A DNA stretch of 43,919 nt from JANNWF01 sp038205755 (GCA_038205755.1 JBBRBN010000029.1:1-43919), one strand, 5' to 3'; shown: positions 33,785 to 42,588, numbered from the stretch's first letter. Notes: generated by a model from the sequence alone, not told the origin. Numbers and translations: made by a program.

Positions 33785-35179
33785 TCACAGCACTGCCGAA
33801 AAGCGCGCCGGGGCGGTGCCAGGCGCACCAAGGTAGGCGTCAAAGCACATTGCGATCACCCGCAGCAGCAGCCGGCCGCGCGGGGTCGCCCGAATCCAGC
33901 CGGGCTCAAGCTCGACCAGACCCTCTTCCTGCAGCGCCGCGATCTGCGCCAACTCGCTGGCGAACGTGGCGCCAAAATCAAGCTGGTGGCGATGCCCGGT
34001 GGCGCGCATGTCGACCTCACCGCTGCACATGATCTGCTGGATGACATCGGCGCGGACGCGGTCGTCGGCGCTCAGACGCAGCCCGCGCCAGATCGGCAGC
34101 CGGTCCGCGTCAACCGCAATTTCCCAGCTCGGCAGGTCGCGCACGCTTTGCGCGTAGCTGTCGCCAATCCGGCTGATCGCGCTGACGCCGAGGCCGATCA
34201 GATCGGTTCGCGCATGCGTGGTGTAGCCCATGAAATTTCGCTGCAGCTGACCGCGCGACTGGGCCAGAATCAGCTCATCGGAGGGCAGTGCGAAGTGATC
34301 CATGCCGACATGGCAATAGCCCGCCGCCGACAACGTCTCGATCGCCAGCTGGAGCAGGCCGAGCTTTTCCTCCGGCGACGGCAGGCGATCAGCGTTGATC
34401 TGTCGCTGGGCTCGGAACAGCTCCGGCACGTGCGCGTAGGCATGGATCGCCAGCCGATCCGGCCGCACTTCCAGCACCGTCTGCAGCGTGCGCCCGAACC
34501 CTGCGGCGGTCTGCTCGGGCAGGCCATAGATCAGATCGACGTTGACCGAGCGCATGCCGCTGCGGTGACAGGCATCGATGATATCCAGCGTTTGCTCGAC
34601 ACTTTGCTCGCGATTGACGGCGGCCTGCACGGCCGGATCGAAGTCCTGGACGCCCAGGCTGGCGCGGTTGAAGCCAAGCGCAGCCAGCGCGGCAATATCC
34701 GCGCCCGACACGCAGCGCGGATCAATCTCGATCGAGATGTCGCGAGCGGGCAGCGGGCTGACGCTGAAGTTGGCCGCCAGCGAACGCATCAGCACGCCGA
34801 TCTGGCGCGGCGTCAGGAAGTTGGGAGTGCCGCCACCTAAATGGATCTGCACCACCTGCCGATCCCGATCAAACAACTCGGCGACCCGCGACACTTCGCG
34901 CAGCAGACGCTGCAGGTAGAGGTCGCCGCGCGTGGCGTCCCGGGTGACCACCCGGTTGCAGCCACAGTAGAAGCACGGGTTGGCGCAGAAGGGCACGTGC
35001 ACATAGACCGACAGCTGGCGCGGTATCGGATCCTCATTGCTGCGCTGCGCGTCGGTACGGAACTCCGCCTCGCGGTAGCTGCTGGTGAACTGCGGCGCGG
35101 TCGGGTACGAGGCATAACGCGGCCCAGGCCGCGCGTAGCGGCGCAGCAGGTCCGGGTCCCAGGTGGAGGCCATGCTCAT
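33785..35179 (-). CDS. hemN: Oxygen-independent coproporphyrinogen III oxidase HemN
   Basis: The 464-residue radical-SAM enzyme oxidises coproporphyrinogen III without oxygen. The cluster motif CANPCFYCGCNR holds C65, C69 and C72 plus C74. YVHVPFC, LGGGTPNFLT, SIEIDPR and GFNRASLGVQDFD are also standard. The start is the ATG before SMASTWDPDLLRR (or the Met two residues later). No Shine-Dalgarno precedes it, and the FNR box spacing suggests a leaderless mRNA. It is just upstream of the ccoN operon on the same strand but has its own box. Confidence 0.95.
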   Translation of the reverse strand: MSMASTWDPDLLRRYARPGPRYASYPTAPQFTSSYREAEFRTDAQRSNEDPIPRQLSVYVHVPFCANPCFYCGCNRVVTRDATRGDLYLQRLLREVSRVAELFDRDRQVVQIHLGGGTPNFLTPRQIGVLMRSLAANFSVSPLPARDISIEIDPRCVSGADIAALAALGFNRASLGVQDFDPAVQAAVNREQSVEQTLDIIDACHRSGMRSVNVDLIYGLPEQTAAGFGRTLQTVLEVRPDRLAIHAYAHVPELFRAQRQINADRLPSPEEKLGLLQLAIETLSAAGYCHVGMDHFALPSDELILAQSRGQLQRNFMGYTTHARTDLIGLGVSAISRIGDSYAQSVRDLPSWEIAVDADRLPIWRGLRLSADDRVRADVIQQIMCSGEVDMRATGHRHQLDFGATFASELAQIAALQEEGLVELEPGWIRATPRGRLLLRVIAMCFDAYLGAPGTAPARFSAVL

Positions 35180-35184
35180 GGCGG

Positions 35185-35227
35185 CACGGTAGTCGGATCG
35201 CCGTCTGCGCCATTTGATCCAGATCAA
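35185..35227 (-). promoter_or_regulatory. FNR box of hemN, with promoter abutting the start codon
   Basis: TTGATCCAGATCAA (35214-35227) is a perfect FNR site. Its centre (35220.5) is 41.5 bp from the A of the hemN ATG, and TACCGT (35190-35185) stands at the -10 position, so transcription probably starts at or next to the start codon. Confidence 0.75.
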
Positions 35228-35430
35228 ACCGGAGCAATGGAGGCCACTTCCGGGAGGGTGGAGCAGACGCGGGGCGCCTTGCCGTGTCTGCGCGGGGGTT
35301 GAGCGGGACGGCATCGCGGCTGCCGCCGCTCCTGCAGCAGCCAGCTTCCCCCAGGCGCTTGCGGGCCGGCTGCGTGCGACACGCTGAGGCAGTCACAATG
35401 CGCCGTCTGACCCACGACCGGTATCCAGCC

Positions 35431-35997
35431 ATGAGCGACGAGCGCATCATCAACGCGACCCGGATGTGGGTGGACACGGTGGTCGTTGACCTGAATCTGT
35501 GCCCGTTCGCCAAGCGCGAACTTGCTGCTGACCGGGTGCGCTTTGCGGTGACGGCGGCGACCGATGAAGACCAGCTGCTGCGTGCGCTGCAGGATGAGCT
35601 GGCGCGGCTGGATGCCGACCCTGCGGTTGCGACCACCCTGCTGATCCATCCGCTGGCGCTGACCGGCTTTGACGCCTACAACGCATTCCTCGATGACGCC
35701 GACGCGCTGCTGGTAGCGCTGGACCGCGATGGCGTCTACCAGTTCGCAAGCTTTCATCCGGACTACCAGTTCAGCGGCACGCAGGCCGATGATCCCGAGA
35801 ACTACACCAATCGCTCGCCCTACCCGATGCTGCATCTGCTGCGTGAGGACAGCCTGGACCGCGCCATCGACAGCCACCCCGAGGTCGACCAGATTCCTGA
35901 TCGCAACGTGCAGCTGATGCGGCGCATGGGGCGTGACTCGCTGCAATCGCTGCGCGCGGCGTGTCTGGTCAGCAGCGCCGACGACGGGTCGGATTGA
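35431..35997 (+). CDS. DUF1415 family protein
   Basis: The 188-residue protein carries the family pattern WVDTVVVDLNLCPFAKRE near the start and FASFHPDYQFSGT, DPENYTNRSPYPMLHLLRE later. Function of DUF1415 is unknown. The conserved CPF.K and HPDYQF resemble an active-site set. The start is the ATG before SDERIINATRMW; an in-frame ATG 12 codons earlier is less likely. CACAAT at 35394 may be the -10. It is divergent from hemN. Confidence 0.85.
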   Translation: MSDERIINATRMWVDTVVVDLNLCPFAKRELAADRVRFAVTAATDEDQLLRALQDELARLDADPAVATTLLIHPLALTGFDAYNAFLDDADALLVALDRDGVYQFASFHPDYQFSGTQADDPENYTNRSPYPMLHLLREDSLDRAIDSHPEVDQIPDRNVQLMRRMGRDSLQSLRAACLVSSADDGSD

Positions 35998-36039
35998 ACG
36001 GCGCGGTGCCTACGGCGCGGGCCGCAAGCCGAGCGTTGC

Positions 36040-36381
36040 TTACCGGCGTCGCGGACCCCGACGCTGCAGGCTGTCGCGCACGTCGACCTCAAGATCGATG
36101 CGCAGCGGCGCGGCGGCGTCGCCAAGCTCAAGCACCAGCGCGTCGCGGCGCGGCAGCGTGGTCGCATAGTCGCGCAGCGCCGCCGTCGGCAGCGTCAGCT
36201 GCCAGCCAGCGGCGGGCGTCAGCTGCAGCTGCAGCCGGTCAGACAGCGTCAGCCGCAGCGCAAACAACGGCGTAGCAGCGACAGCGCAGCGCAGCGCCAG
36301 CGGGTTGCCCGCAAGCAGGTCGGCAAGCTCGGATTCGTCGATGCGCAGGCGCATCGAGCCCGTCTGTAGCTGCACCTTCAT
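36040..36381 (-). CDS. Small conserved protein at the end of the moa operon (DUF7009-like)
   Basis: The 113-residue protein begins MKVQLQTGSMRLRIDESELADLL, which resembles the DUF7009 pattern (MKIRI..NSLRLRLTQSEV). The rest is beta-rich, with no signal peptide or membrane helix. It overlaps moaE by ATGA and is thus cotranslated with molybdopterin genes. It may act in Moco synthesis or delivery, but nothing in it shows a reaction. Confidence 0.75.
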   Translation of the reverse strand: MKVQLQTGSMRLRIDESELADLLAGNPLALRCAVAATPLFALRLTLSDRLQLQLTPAAGWQLTLPTAALRDYATTLPRRDALVLELGDAAAPLRIDLEVDVRDSLQRRGPRRR

Positions 36382-36845
36382 GGCTGCCGCTCAGCGCTGG
36401 GACACAGCGAACAGCCCTCGCTCCAGACGCTGTCACCGTCGGCGTAGTGCTCCTGCTTCCAGATGGGCGCGCTGTGCTTGATCGCCTCGATCAGCGCACG
36501 GCAGGCGCGAAAGGCCTCGTCCCGATGGGGTGTTCCGGCCGCCACCAGCACCGCCAGGTCGCCCACCGCCAGGCGTCCGTGCGCATGCGACACGTGCACC
36601 TTCAGCCGCGGTCCGCAGGCCACGCCGGCGGCGGCGGCGGCGCGCGCAAACACCTGCCGCGCGAGCGGCTCGAAGAGGTCGTAACTGACTCCGGTCACGC
36701 GGCGATTGTGGTTCAAGTCGCGGACCCGCCCGACGAACATCGCAATGCCGCCGAACCCGGGATCCGACACGAACTCCAACGCTGCCTGCGGATCCAGCCG
36801 CGACCGAGCGATGTCGACCACGGCAAACTCGACCTCGGTGCTCAT
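36378..36845 (-). CDS. moaE: Molybdopterin synthase catalytic subunit MoaE
   Basis: The 155-residue subunit has GGIAMFVGRVRDLNHNRRVTG, VSHAHGRLAVGD, VLVAAGTPHRDEAFRACR and the catalytic Lys region IWKQEHYADG, all standard for MoaE. It adds dithiolene sulfurs carried by MoaD to cyclic pyranopterin. The C-terminus is longer than usual by about 15 residues and has SEGCSLCPS, a CxxC. The start is the ATG at 36845, two bases after moaD. Confidence 0.95.
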   Translation of the reverse strand: MSTEVEFAVVDIARSRLDPQAALEFVSDPGFGGIAMFVGRVRDLNHNRRVTGVSYDLFEPLARQVFARAAAAAGVACGPRLKVHVSHAHGRLAVGDLAVLVAAGTPHRDEAFRACRALIEAIKHSAPIWKQEHYADGDSVWSEGCSLCPSAERQP

Positions 36846-36847
36846 GC

Positions 36848-37108
36848 TCAGCCTCCGCTGACCGGCGGCAGGACCGCCATCGGCCGACCTGGCGGCAGCC
36901 GGTCGGCGTCGCGCAGCACGTCGGTGTCGCTCGCGAATGCAGAGCACGCCAGCAGGCCGGGCTGGAAACCCGGCCAGTGATGTTGCGCGTAACCGCTCAG
37001 CGCCTCGCGCAGCTCGGCCACCCGGGCATCCTGTGGCACTTCAAGTTCGATCAGGCCGCTCCGCTCAAACTCGCGGAACGCGCCAAACAGGCTTAATTGG
37101 ACGTTCAC
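36848..37108 (-). CDS. moaD: Molybdopterin synthase sulfur-carrier subunit MoaD
   Basis: The 86-residue ubiquitin-like protein begins MNVQLSLFGAFREF and ends PPVSGG, the Gly-Gly tail that carries the thiocarboxylate. It overlaps moeA by ATGA and is followed at once by moaE. Confidence 0.94.
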   Translation of the reverse strand: MNVQLSLFGAFREFERSGLIELEVPQDARVAELREALSGYAQHHWPGFQPGLLACSAFASDTDVLRDADRLPPGRPMAVLPPVSGG

Positions 37109-38367
37109 GCCAGCTGCTCCCCCAGCCAGCCGCTGCTCTCATGGCCCAGCGCCAGCACGTCAATCATCTGCCCCGCTGCCACGCGCTCGGCTGACGCCGG
37201 CAGCACCGCCCAGGCGTTTGCCGACAGCATCGGCAGCGTCTTGAAGGATTCCTGTCCGGCCAGCAGCGACACCTGCAGCCGACCGTCGGCCGACAGGCTC
37301 AGCTGGGCTTTCTGCAGCCAGTCCAATCCGGGCTTCTTGCTCGCTTCATGCGCCAACGGCAGCCGCCAGGGGCGTTCTGCGGCCAGCCCAAGCAGTATTC
37401 GCAACGCCGGCTCGACAAAGAAGCGCAGGCCAACGGCGCTCGACACCGGGTTGCCCGGCAGCCCGAAGAACAGCTGACCGCCGGCCAGCCGGGCGAACAG
37501 CAACGGCTTGCCCGGACGAATGGCGACCTTGTGGAACAGCACATTGGCCGCCAGCGCACGCAGGGTCGGCGGCACGAAGTCGTAGCGACCCATCGACACC
37601 GCGCCAGTGCTGATCACCACCTCGGCACCGGCCGCCAGGCTGCGCTGCAGCGCCGCCTCGAACGCGACGGCATCGTCCACCACGGTCTCGCGATGCACCA
37701 CGGCCGCTCCGCCAGCATGCAGCCGCGCCGCCAGAAACGGGCCGTTGGAATTGCGGATCTGGCCCGGCTGCAGCGGCTGCGCGGCAGCGTCGACCAGCTC
37801 GCGACCGGTGCACAGCACGGCGACTTTCGGCCGCGGCGCGACCTGCACCTGCTCGATGCCCAGACCCGCCAACAGCATCAGGTGCGGCGGCCCGAGCAGG
37901 CTGCCGGCGCGCAGCACGCGCTCACCGCGCGCGATGTCTTCTCCGGCGCGCCGGATGTGCTGCCCGGCGGTCACCGCCGCGCTCAGCCGGATGCGCGTCG
38001 GTCGACCGTCGTCGCCACGCTCAAGAATTTCGACCTGCTCCACCGGCACCACCCGGTCGCGACCGGCCGGAAGCGGCGCACCGGTCATGATTTCCCAGCC
38101 ACCTGAGCCACTGGCCTGCTGCGGCGCGTCGCCGGCCGCCAGCGCGCCGCTGATCTCGAACTCGAGGCCGGCAGCCAGGTCGTTCTTGCCGCCGCCGCAC
38201 AGCGCAAAACCATCCATCGCCGAATTGTCGAACGGCGGCAGATCGGCCGGACTGTTGATGTCCTCGGCCAACACCCGGCCGATCGATTCCGCGGCGCCGA
38301 TGGTCGCACTCGGCAGCCGCTGGCACTGCGCGCGCACCAACGCTTGGGCATCGCTGAGCGATATCAC
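37105..38367 (-). CDS. moeA: Molybdopterin molybdotransferase MoeA
   Basis: The 420-residue enzyme inserts molybdate into molybdopterin-AMP. Motifs: LPPFDNSAMDGFA, MTGAPLPAGRD, VLCTGRELVD, NSNGPFLAA, ISTGAVSMGRYDF and FGLPGNPVS. The start is placed at the GTG before ISLSDAQALVRAQC (38367), 11 bp after the moaCB stop. An ATG 16 codons upstream would overlap moaCB. It is part of the minus-strand moa operon. Confidence 0.94.
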   Translation of the reverse strand: MISLSDAQALVRAQCQRLPSATIGAAESIGRVLAEDINSPADLPPFDNSAMDGFALCGGGKNDLAAGLEFEISGALAAGDAPQQASGSGGWEIMTGAPLPAGRDRVVPVEQVEILERGDDGRPTRIRLSAAVTAGQHIRRAGEDIARGERVLRAGSLLGPPHLMLLAGLGIEQVQVAPRPKVAVLCTGRELVDAAAQPLQPGQIRNSNGPFLAARLHAGGAAVVHRETVVDDAVAFEAALQRSLAAGAEVVISTGAVSMGRYDFVPPTLRALAANVLFHKVAIRPGKPLLFARLAGGQLFFGLPGNPVSSAVGLRFFVEPALRILLGLAAERPWRLPLAHEASKKPGLDWLQKAQLSLSADGRLQVSLLAGQESFKTLPMLSANAWAVLPASAERVAAGQMIDVLALGHESSGWLGEQLA

Positions 38368-38377
38368 CGGCGAGCGC

Positions 38378-39370
38378 TCACGGATGCGATCCGTCTTCGA
38401 GCATGGCGCGCGCATGAGCCAGCAGCGGCGCCAGTATCTCCAGCGCCTGCTGCACCGCCTTCGGACTGCCCGGCAGCGCGATCACCAGCGTCTGATCGAT
38501 CAGCACCGCGTCGGCCCGGCTGAGCCAGGCCAATGGCGTGTGCTGCCGGCTTTCACTGCGAAACAGTTCGGCCAGGCCAGGGACGCGCCGCGTCGCCACA
38601 TCCGCCAGCGCCTCGGGCGTGGTGTCGCGCGTCCCCAGCCCGGTTCCGCCGGTGGTCAGCACCAGCCCGATGTTGGACGCTGCGAGGGCGCGCAGGCGGT
38701 CCGCCAGCGGCGCGCGCTCATCGGCCAGCAGCGCCGATGTCACCACCTCGGCGCCCAACGCCTGCAGTCCATCGACCAGCAGCGGCCCGGAGCGGTCGAC
38801 GCAGTCGCCGCTGCTGGCGCGGTCACTGAGCGTGAGCACCGCGCAGCGCCAGCCGTCCAGTCGCGCCGGGCTGTGCGGCCGATAGTGCGCCCGCTCGGCG
38901 TCGGTCATGCCCTGCGGATGCAGCCACAGGCCCTGCTTGCCGCCCTCCTTGAACAGCAGCCGGATGCCGCTAAGCTGCAGCGCCGGCTGCACCGGCTTGG
39001 TCAGGTCGTAGAGGGTCAGCAGCGCCGCGTTGACGCCGGCCAGCGCTTCCATTTCGACGCCGGTGCGCGCCTCGGTCGCCGCTTCGCAATAGACCCGGAT
39101 CACCTGCCGGTCGGAATCCGGCAGGCAGCGAACCTCGACCAGCTCCAGCAGCAGCGGATGACACAGCGGCATCAGCTGCGAGGCGTGCTTGGCGCCCTGC
39201 AAACCGGCGATCTCGGCCATCGCCAAGGCGTCGCCCTTGGGCAGTCGCCGCTCGACGATGGCGGCGAAGGCGTCGGCTCCGGGATGCAGCTCGCCGACCG
39301 CCACTGCGCGCCGCTGGGTGATCCGCTTGCGCCGCACATCGGCCATGTGAAAGCGTGAACGCTGCTCCAT
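38378..39370 (-). CDS. moaCB: Bifunctional MoaC-MoaB molybdenum cofactor protein
   Basis: The 330-residue fusion joins MoaC (about 1-150), which with MoaA makes cyclic pyranopterin (KGDALAMAEIAGLQGAKHASQ, LMPLCHPL, GVEMEALAGVNAALLTLYDLTK), to MoaB/Mog (about 170-330), which adenylylates molybdopterin (LTLSDRASSGDCVDRSGP, LTTGGTGLGTRDTTPEA). The start at 39370 has GGAGG at ideal spacing, within the end of moaA; an ATG four codons earlier overlaps moaA and is less likely. Similar fusions exist in other bacteria. Confidence 0.93.
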   Translation of the reverse strand: MEQRSRFHMADVRRKRITQRRAVAVGELHPGADAFAAIVERRLPKGDALAMAEIAGLQGAKHASQLMPLCHPLLLELVEVRCLPDSDRQVIRVYCEAATEARTGVEMEALAGVNAALLTLYDLTKPVQPALQLSGIRLLFKEGGKQGLWLHPQGMTDAERAHYRPHSPARLDGWRCAVLTLSDRASSGDCVDRSGPLLVDGLQALGAEVVTSALLADERAPLADRLRALAASNIGLVLTTGGTGLGTRDTTPEALADVATRRVPGLAELFRSESRQHTPLAWLSRADAVLIDQTLVIALPGSPKAVQQALEILAPLLAHARAMLEDGSHP

Positions 39371-39371
39371 C

Positions 39372-40355
39372 TCAGCCTCCAATCGACGCCAAGTGCGGCG
39401 TGATGCCGGTATCGCCTGAGTGCAGCCCGTGGCCCAGCGCCTTCAGCCCAAGCTGACTGAGCAGACTGGCCTGCAGTTCGAGGGACTGCTCGTCGGACTG
39501 CAGCAGCGGCCGCAGCGGAATGCCGGCGTTGCCGAACAGACACAGCCGCAGGTCGCCGCTGGCGGTCACCCGCAGCCGGTTGCAGCCGGCGCAGAAATCG
39601 CGCGAGTAAGGGGCAATGATGCCGATCCGACCGGAATAGCAGGCGTGCGCGTACTCGCGCGCCGGACCGGCCTCGGCGCGCCGCGGCAGCAGCGTCCAGC
39701 CTTCCGCCTGCAGCTGCTGCTCAAGCGCCTCGGCGCGGTAGTGGTGCTGCTTGAAATAGGCGACGTTGGTGCCGGTCTGCATCAGCTCGATGAAGCGCAG
39801 GCTGATCGGTCGCTGGCGCAGGTAGTCCAGCCACGCCGGCAGCTGTTCATCGTTGAGGCCACGCAGCAGCACCGCATTGAGCTTCACCGCAGCGAGCCCG
39901 GACGCCAGCGCGGTGTCGATCCCGAGCAGCAGATCCGGCAGCCGGTCATGGCCGGTGATCTGCGCGAAGCGCTCGCGGTCCAAGGTGTCGATGCTGACAT
40001 TCAGATGCGTAAGCCCGGCCGCGCACCAGTCGGCAAGGCGTGCCTGCAGCAGGCAACCGTTGGTGGTCAGCGCCACCTGGCCGATGCCCTGCGTGGTCGC
40101 CGCGACCCGGATGATCGCAGTCAGGTCCTTGCGCAGGCTGGGCTCGCCGCCGGTAATCCGGACCTTGCGCATCCCAACCGCGGCAAACGCCCGCAGCAGC
40201 CGCGCGATCTCATCCAGACTCAATGGCGCAGGCAGGTCAGGCCGCGCCTGATAGCCCGACGGCAGACAGTAGCTGCAGCTGAAATTGCACGCCTCGATTA
40301 CCGAAAGACGCAAGTACGGAAACGTCCGACCAAAACGGTCGGCCAGAACGGCCAT
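39372..40355 (-). CDS. moaA: GTP 3',8-cyclase MoaA
   Basis: The 327-residue radical-SAM enzyme has the N-terminal cluster motif CNFSCSYC and the C-terminal cluster CAGCNRLRVTASGDLRLC, and ends ASIGG, the essential C-terminal Gly-Gly. VRITGGEPSLRKDL is the SAM-binding strand. The ATG at 40355 is preceded by AAAGGAG at good spacing. It leads the moa operon behind a 160-nt structured leader. Confidence 0.96.
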   Translation of the reverse strand: MAVLADRFGRTFPYLRLSVIEACNFSCSYCLPSGYQARPDLPAPLSLDEIARLLRAFAAVGMRKVRITGGEPSLRKDLTAIIRVAATTQGIGQVALTTNGCLLQARLADWCAAGLTHLNVSIDTLDRERFAQITGHDRLPDLLLGIDTALASGLAAVKLNAVLLRGLNDEQLPAWLDYLRQRPISLRFIELMQTGTNVAYFKQHHYRAEALEQQLQAEGWTLLPRRAEAGPAREYAHACYSGRIGIIAPYSRDFCAGCNRLRVTASGDLRLCLFGNAGIPLRPLLQSDEQSLELQASLLSQLGLKALGHGLHSGDTGITPHLASIGG

Positions 40356-40515
40356 GTTGTCACTCCTTTCCAAATGCGGGAGGCGGCCACGTTTCCACGA
40401 CCACCCTGACGGCCCGAAAGCCTCGTTCGGCTGGCCGTATTCCATGACAGGAACCCAGGCCCACCGACTCGGAGTCGCAGCGCAGGCTCCTGCCGCCGCT
40501 GCCCGGACAGTCTAG
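40356..40515 (-). promoter_or_regulatory. Structured moaA leader, candidate Moco riboswitch
   Basis: The minus-strand RNA before moaA can fold into several hairpins: GACTC-C-GAGTC near 40470; GGC..CCGAA with TTCGG..GCC near 40400-40430; and GGAGCC with GGGTTCC enclosing the first. The leader ends with the moaA ribosome-binding site. A Moco riboswitch is known upstream of moaA in many gammaproteobacteria; I could not match its consensus base by base. Confidence 0.4.
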
Positions 40516-40977
40516 CCCGCAACCCGCTGCTGCAGGCGTGGCGCAGTACACGGAGGAATGACGCGTGCAGCAGCGAGCGGCGCCCGAAAGTCCCTCCTTG
40601 TGCAGCCCAGCTGGATGGCTTCATGGTGGGTCGATTCCTGATCGTTGGTCTGCTGCGCGACGGCGAGGGAGGTTCGATGATCCTGTTTCATCGCAGCAGC
40701 CCGCCGCTGCTGCTCGGCAGTATCCTGTGGGCGTTCGGAGCGGCCTTTGCGTTGGGCCTGAGCCTCGCAGCCCCCCGATGGGAAGGGTCGCGGCAGCGCC
40801 GTAAATTCGGTGCCGGAAGCACTCATCGCAGTAATCCGCTGAGCAGTGTTGGCAGCGATGCAATCAAATGTCGCCGTCGGGCGTCTTTGGAGAGCGTGGC
40901 AACTGCCCCGACTCACTGGATTGCCCGCCAATGACGCCAACCCCGGCATTGCGAAATCGGACGCAAGGGAGAATGCT
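40516..40977. other. Divergent intergenic region, no supported gene
   Basis: Short frames on both strands (for example 40623-40934 plus) show no recognisable domain or convincing start. The last 130 bp could extend the sigma factor N-terminus if it began at 40846 or 40858. Nothing else is recognised. Confidence 0.4.
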
Positions 40978-41466
40978 TTGATCGCTCTGAAGGACGCCGA
41001 CTACCAGCGCGCCTATCGCTACGCGACCGTGCTGTGTGGCGACCGCGACCTCGCCTTCGACCTGGTGCACACCGCAGTAGCCAACTGGCTGCAGGCCTCA
41101 CCAAGAGGAGTAGACGATCCGCTGAGCTATTTCCTGCGCATCGTGCGCAACTGCTTCCTCGCCGATGTGCGGCGCGCGGCGCTGCTGCGCTGGAGTCCGC
41201 TGGAAGACGCCGACGGGGTGATCGCCACCGATCTGGCGCCGCTGGAAGACACCTGGCTGCAGCGCGACCAGCTGCAGCGCATCTGGTCGATGCTGGGCGC
41301 GGCAGAGCGCGAGGTCCTGTTCCTGTGGGCGGTGGAGGGCTACACCATCGAAGAAATCAGCCGCCAGACCGGGACGGCGCGCGGCACCCTGCTGACCCGG
41401 CTGCATCGCATGCGCAAGCGCTTCGCCCCGAGTGGCGTCGCGAGTTCCGTTGGAGAAGGATCATGA
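40978..41466 (+). CDS. ECF-type RNA polymerase sigma factor
   Basis: The 162-residue form starts at TTG (40978), with AGGGAG at good spacing; ATGs at 40846 and 40858 would give 206 or 202 residues. Region 2 is YQRAYRYATVLCGDRDLAFDLVHTAVANWLQ and region 4 is EREVLFLWAVEGYTIEEISRQTGTARGTLLTRLHRMRKR. No C-terminal extension is present. Its stop overlaps the next gene (ATGA), which encodes a membrane protein that is probably its anti-sigma factor. It likely drives its own operon. Confidence 0.9.
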   Translation: MIALKDADYQRAYRYATVLCGDRDLAFDLVHTAVANWLQASPRGVDDPLSYFLRIVRNCFLADVRRAALLRWSPLEDADGVIATDLAPLEDTWLQRDQLQRIWSMLGAAEREVLFLWAVEGYTIEEISRQTGTARGTLLTRLHRMRKRFAPSGVASSVGEGS

Positions 41467-42065
41467 GCAATTCACGGGAAAAGATTCCGCTCAAGCAAGG
41501 TGTTGCTGAGCTGTTCTGCGACCAGTCACTGACTACAGCGCAGCTGCGCCAGCTTCGGGCCGCTGCTGATCAGGGCCTGCCGCAGCAGCCAGAGCGTCGC
41601 CGCTGGCTGGGCGCTGCCGCTGTGCTGGTGGCGGGAGCCGGGCTTGGGGTCTGGGCGGTCCGTCGCACTCCAGGCGAGCAGAACCTGATGCTGATGGCGG
41701 AGGAGATCGCCTACAACCATCTCTCGTATCGCATCATGGATGTTGCAGGAGCCAGCATTGCCGAGCTTCGACCCGCCTTCGCGCCACTCGGCTTTGCGCT
41801 GCTTGATGCGCCGAGTGACCCCGCGCTGGAAGGGGGTGAGCTCATTGGCGGCCGATTCTGCTCGGTTGCATCGGTGCCTGCGGTGCAGCTGCGATACCGC
41901 ACGGCGGGCGGTGACGTCACCATGTGCCAGGCGCGTTTCGATCCGGTGCGCCACCGCCAGACACCCGATATGGCCGTGTCGGCGCCAGCAATGGTGCATG
42001 CCCGCGGCATGCGCGTGAGCCTGTGTCACATGCAGGGCGTGCTTTTGGCAATCGCCGCGGCCTGA
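41463..42065 (+). CDS. Anti-sigma-factor-like single-pass membrane protein with periplasmic cysteines
   Basis: The 200-residue protein has a cytoplasmic part (1-46), one membrane helix (about 48-66, WLGAAAVLVAGAGLGVWAV) and a periplasmic domain. GGELIGGRFCSVASVPAVQLRYR in that domain resembles the outer part of transmembrane anti-sigma factors. Periplasmic C133, C155 and C188 and nearby His/Met (RHRQ, CHMQG) could sense redox state or metal. No HxxxCxxC zinc anti-sigma motif is seen. It overlaps the sigma gene by ATGA, and thioredoxin and CcdA follow. Confidence 0.7.
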   Translation: MSNSREKIPLKQGVAELFCDQSLTTAQLRQLRAAADQGLPQQPERRRWLGAAAVLVAGAGLGVWAVRRTPGEQNLMLMAEEIAYNHLSYRIMDVAGASIAELRPAFAPLGFALLDAPSDPALEGGELIGGRFCSVASVPAVQLRYRTAGGDVTMCQARFDPVRHRQTPDMAVSAPAMVHARGMRVSLCHMQGVLLAIAAA

Positions 42066-42198
42066 TCTCTGGCGTTCGTTTTTCGGGCAGCCAACGGTCC
42101 GGCGATCGGATGCCCACCGCGTCTGCCTGCATCCAGTCGCGCCGGCATCCGGCGTCAAACAGCCTCCCAAACTTCACCTCACACTGGAGAAAGTCCTC

Positions 42199-42588
42199 AT
42201 GTTGCTCAACGTCCTTCGATCCCTGCTGCTGCTCGCCCTCGCCGTTCCGGTTGCTCAGGCTTCTGACCGTTTTGAGGCGTTTTCCAGCGAGCGTCTGGAC
42301 AGCCTTCAGAAGTCTGGCGAAACCGTTCTGGTGGATGTCTTCGCCACCTGGTGTCCGACCTGCAAGCGGCAAGGCGCGATACTCGACGAACTCATGGCCG
42401 AGCCCGAGTTTGCCGACCTGGCTGGCCTCAAGCTGGACTGGGACGTCGACCGCCGCATCGCCCGTGAGCTGGGCGCGCCGCGCCAGAGCACGCTGATCCT
42501 GTTTCGCGGCGGCAAGCGCATTGGTATGTCGGTGGCGGAAACCGATCCGCAGCGCTTGCGGGCGTTTCTCGCTACCTCAGCTGACTGA
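42199..42588 (+). CDS. Periplasmic thioredoxin-like protein
   Basis: The 129-residue protein has a signal peptide (1 to about 21, cut after AQA) and a thioredoxin fold with active site WCPTC (C52, C55). The cis-Pro loop is APRQSTLILF, where the usual TPT/VPT pattern is altered. ACTGGAGAAAG precedes the ATG. The neighbouring CcdA would feed it electrons. Confidence 0.9.
   Translation: MLLNVLRSLLLLALAVPVAQASDRFEAFSSERLDSLQKSGETVLVDVFATWCPTCKRQGAILDELMAEPEFADLAGLKLDWDVDRRIARELGAPRQSTLILFRGGKRIGMSVAETDPQRLRAFLATSAD

Noticed and set aside
40623..40934. 103-codon plus-strand frame before the sigma factor
   Set aside because: No domain, no good start, and it overlaps the possible N-terminal extension of the sigma gene in another frame.
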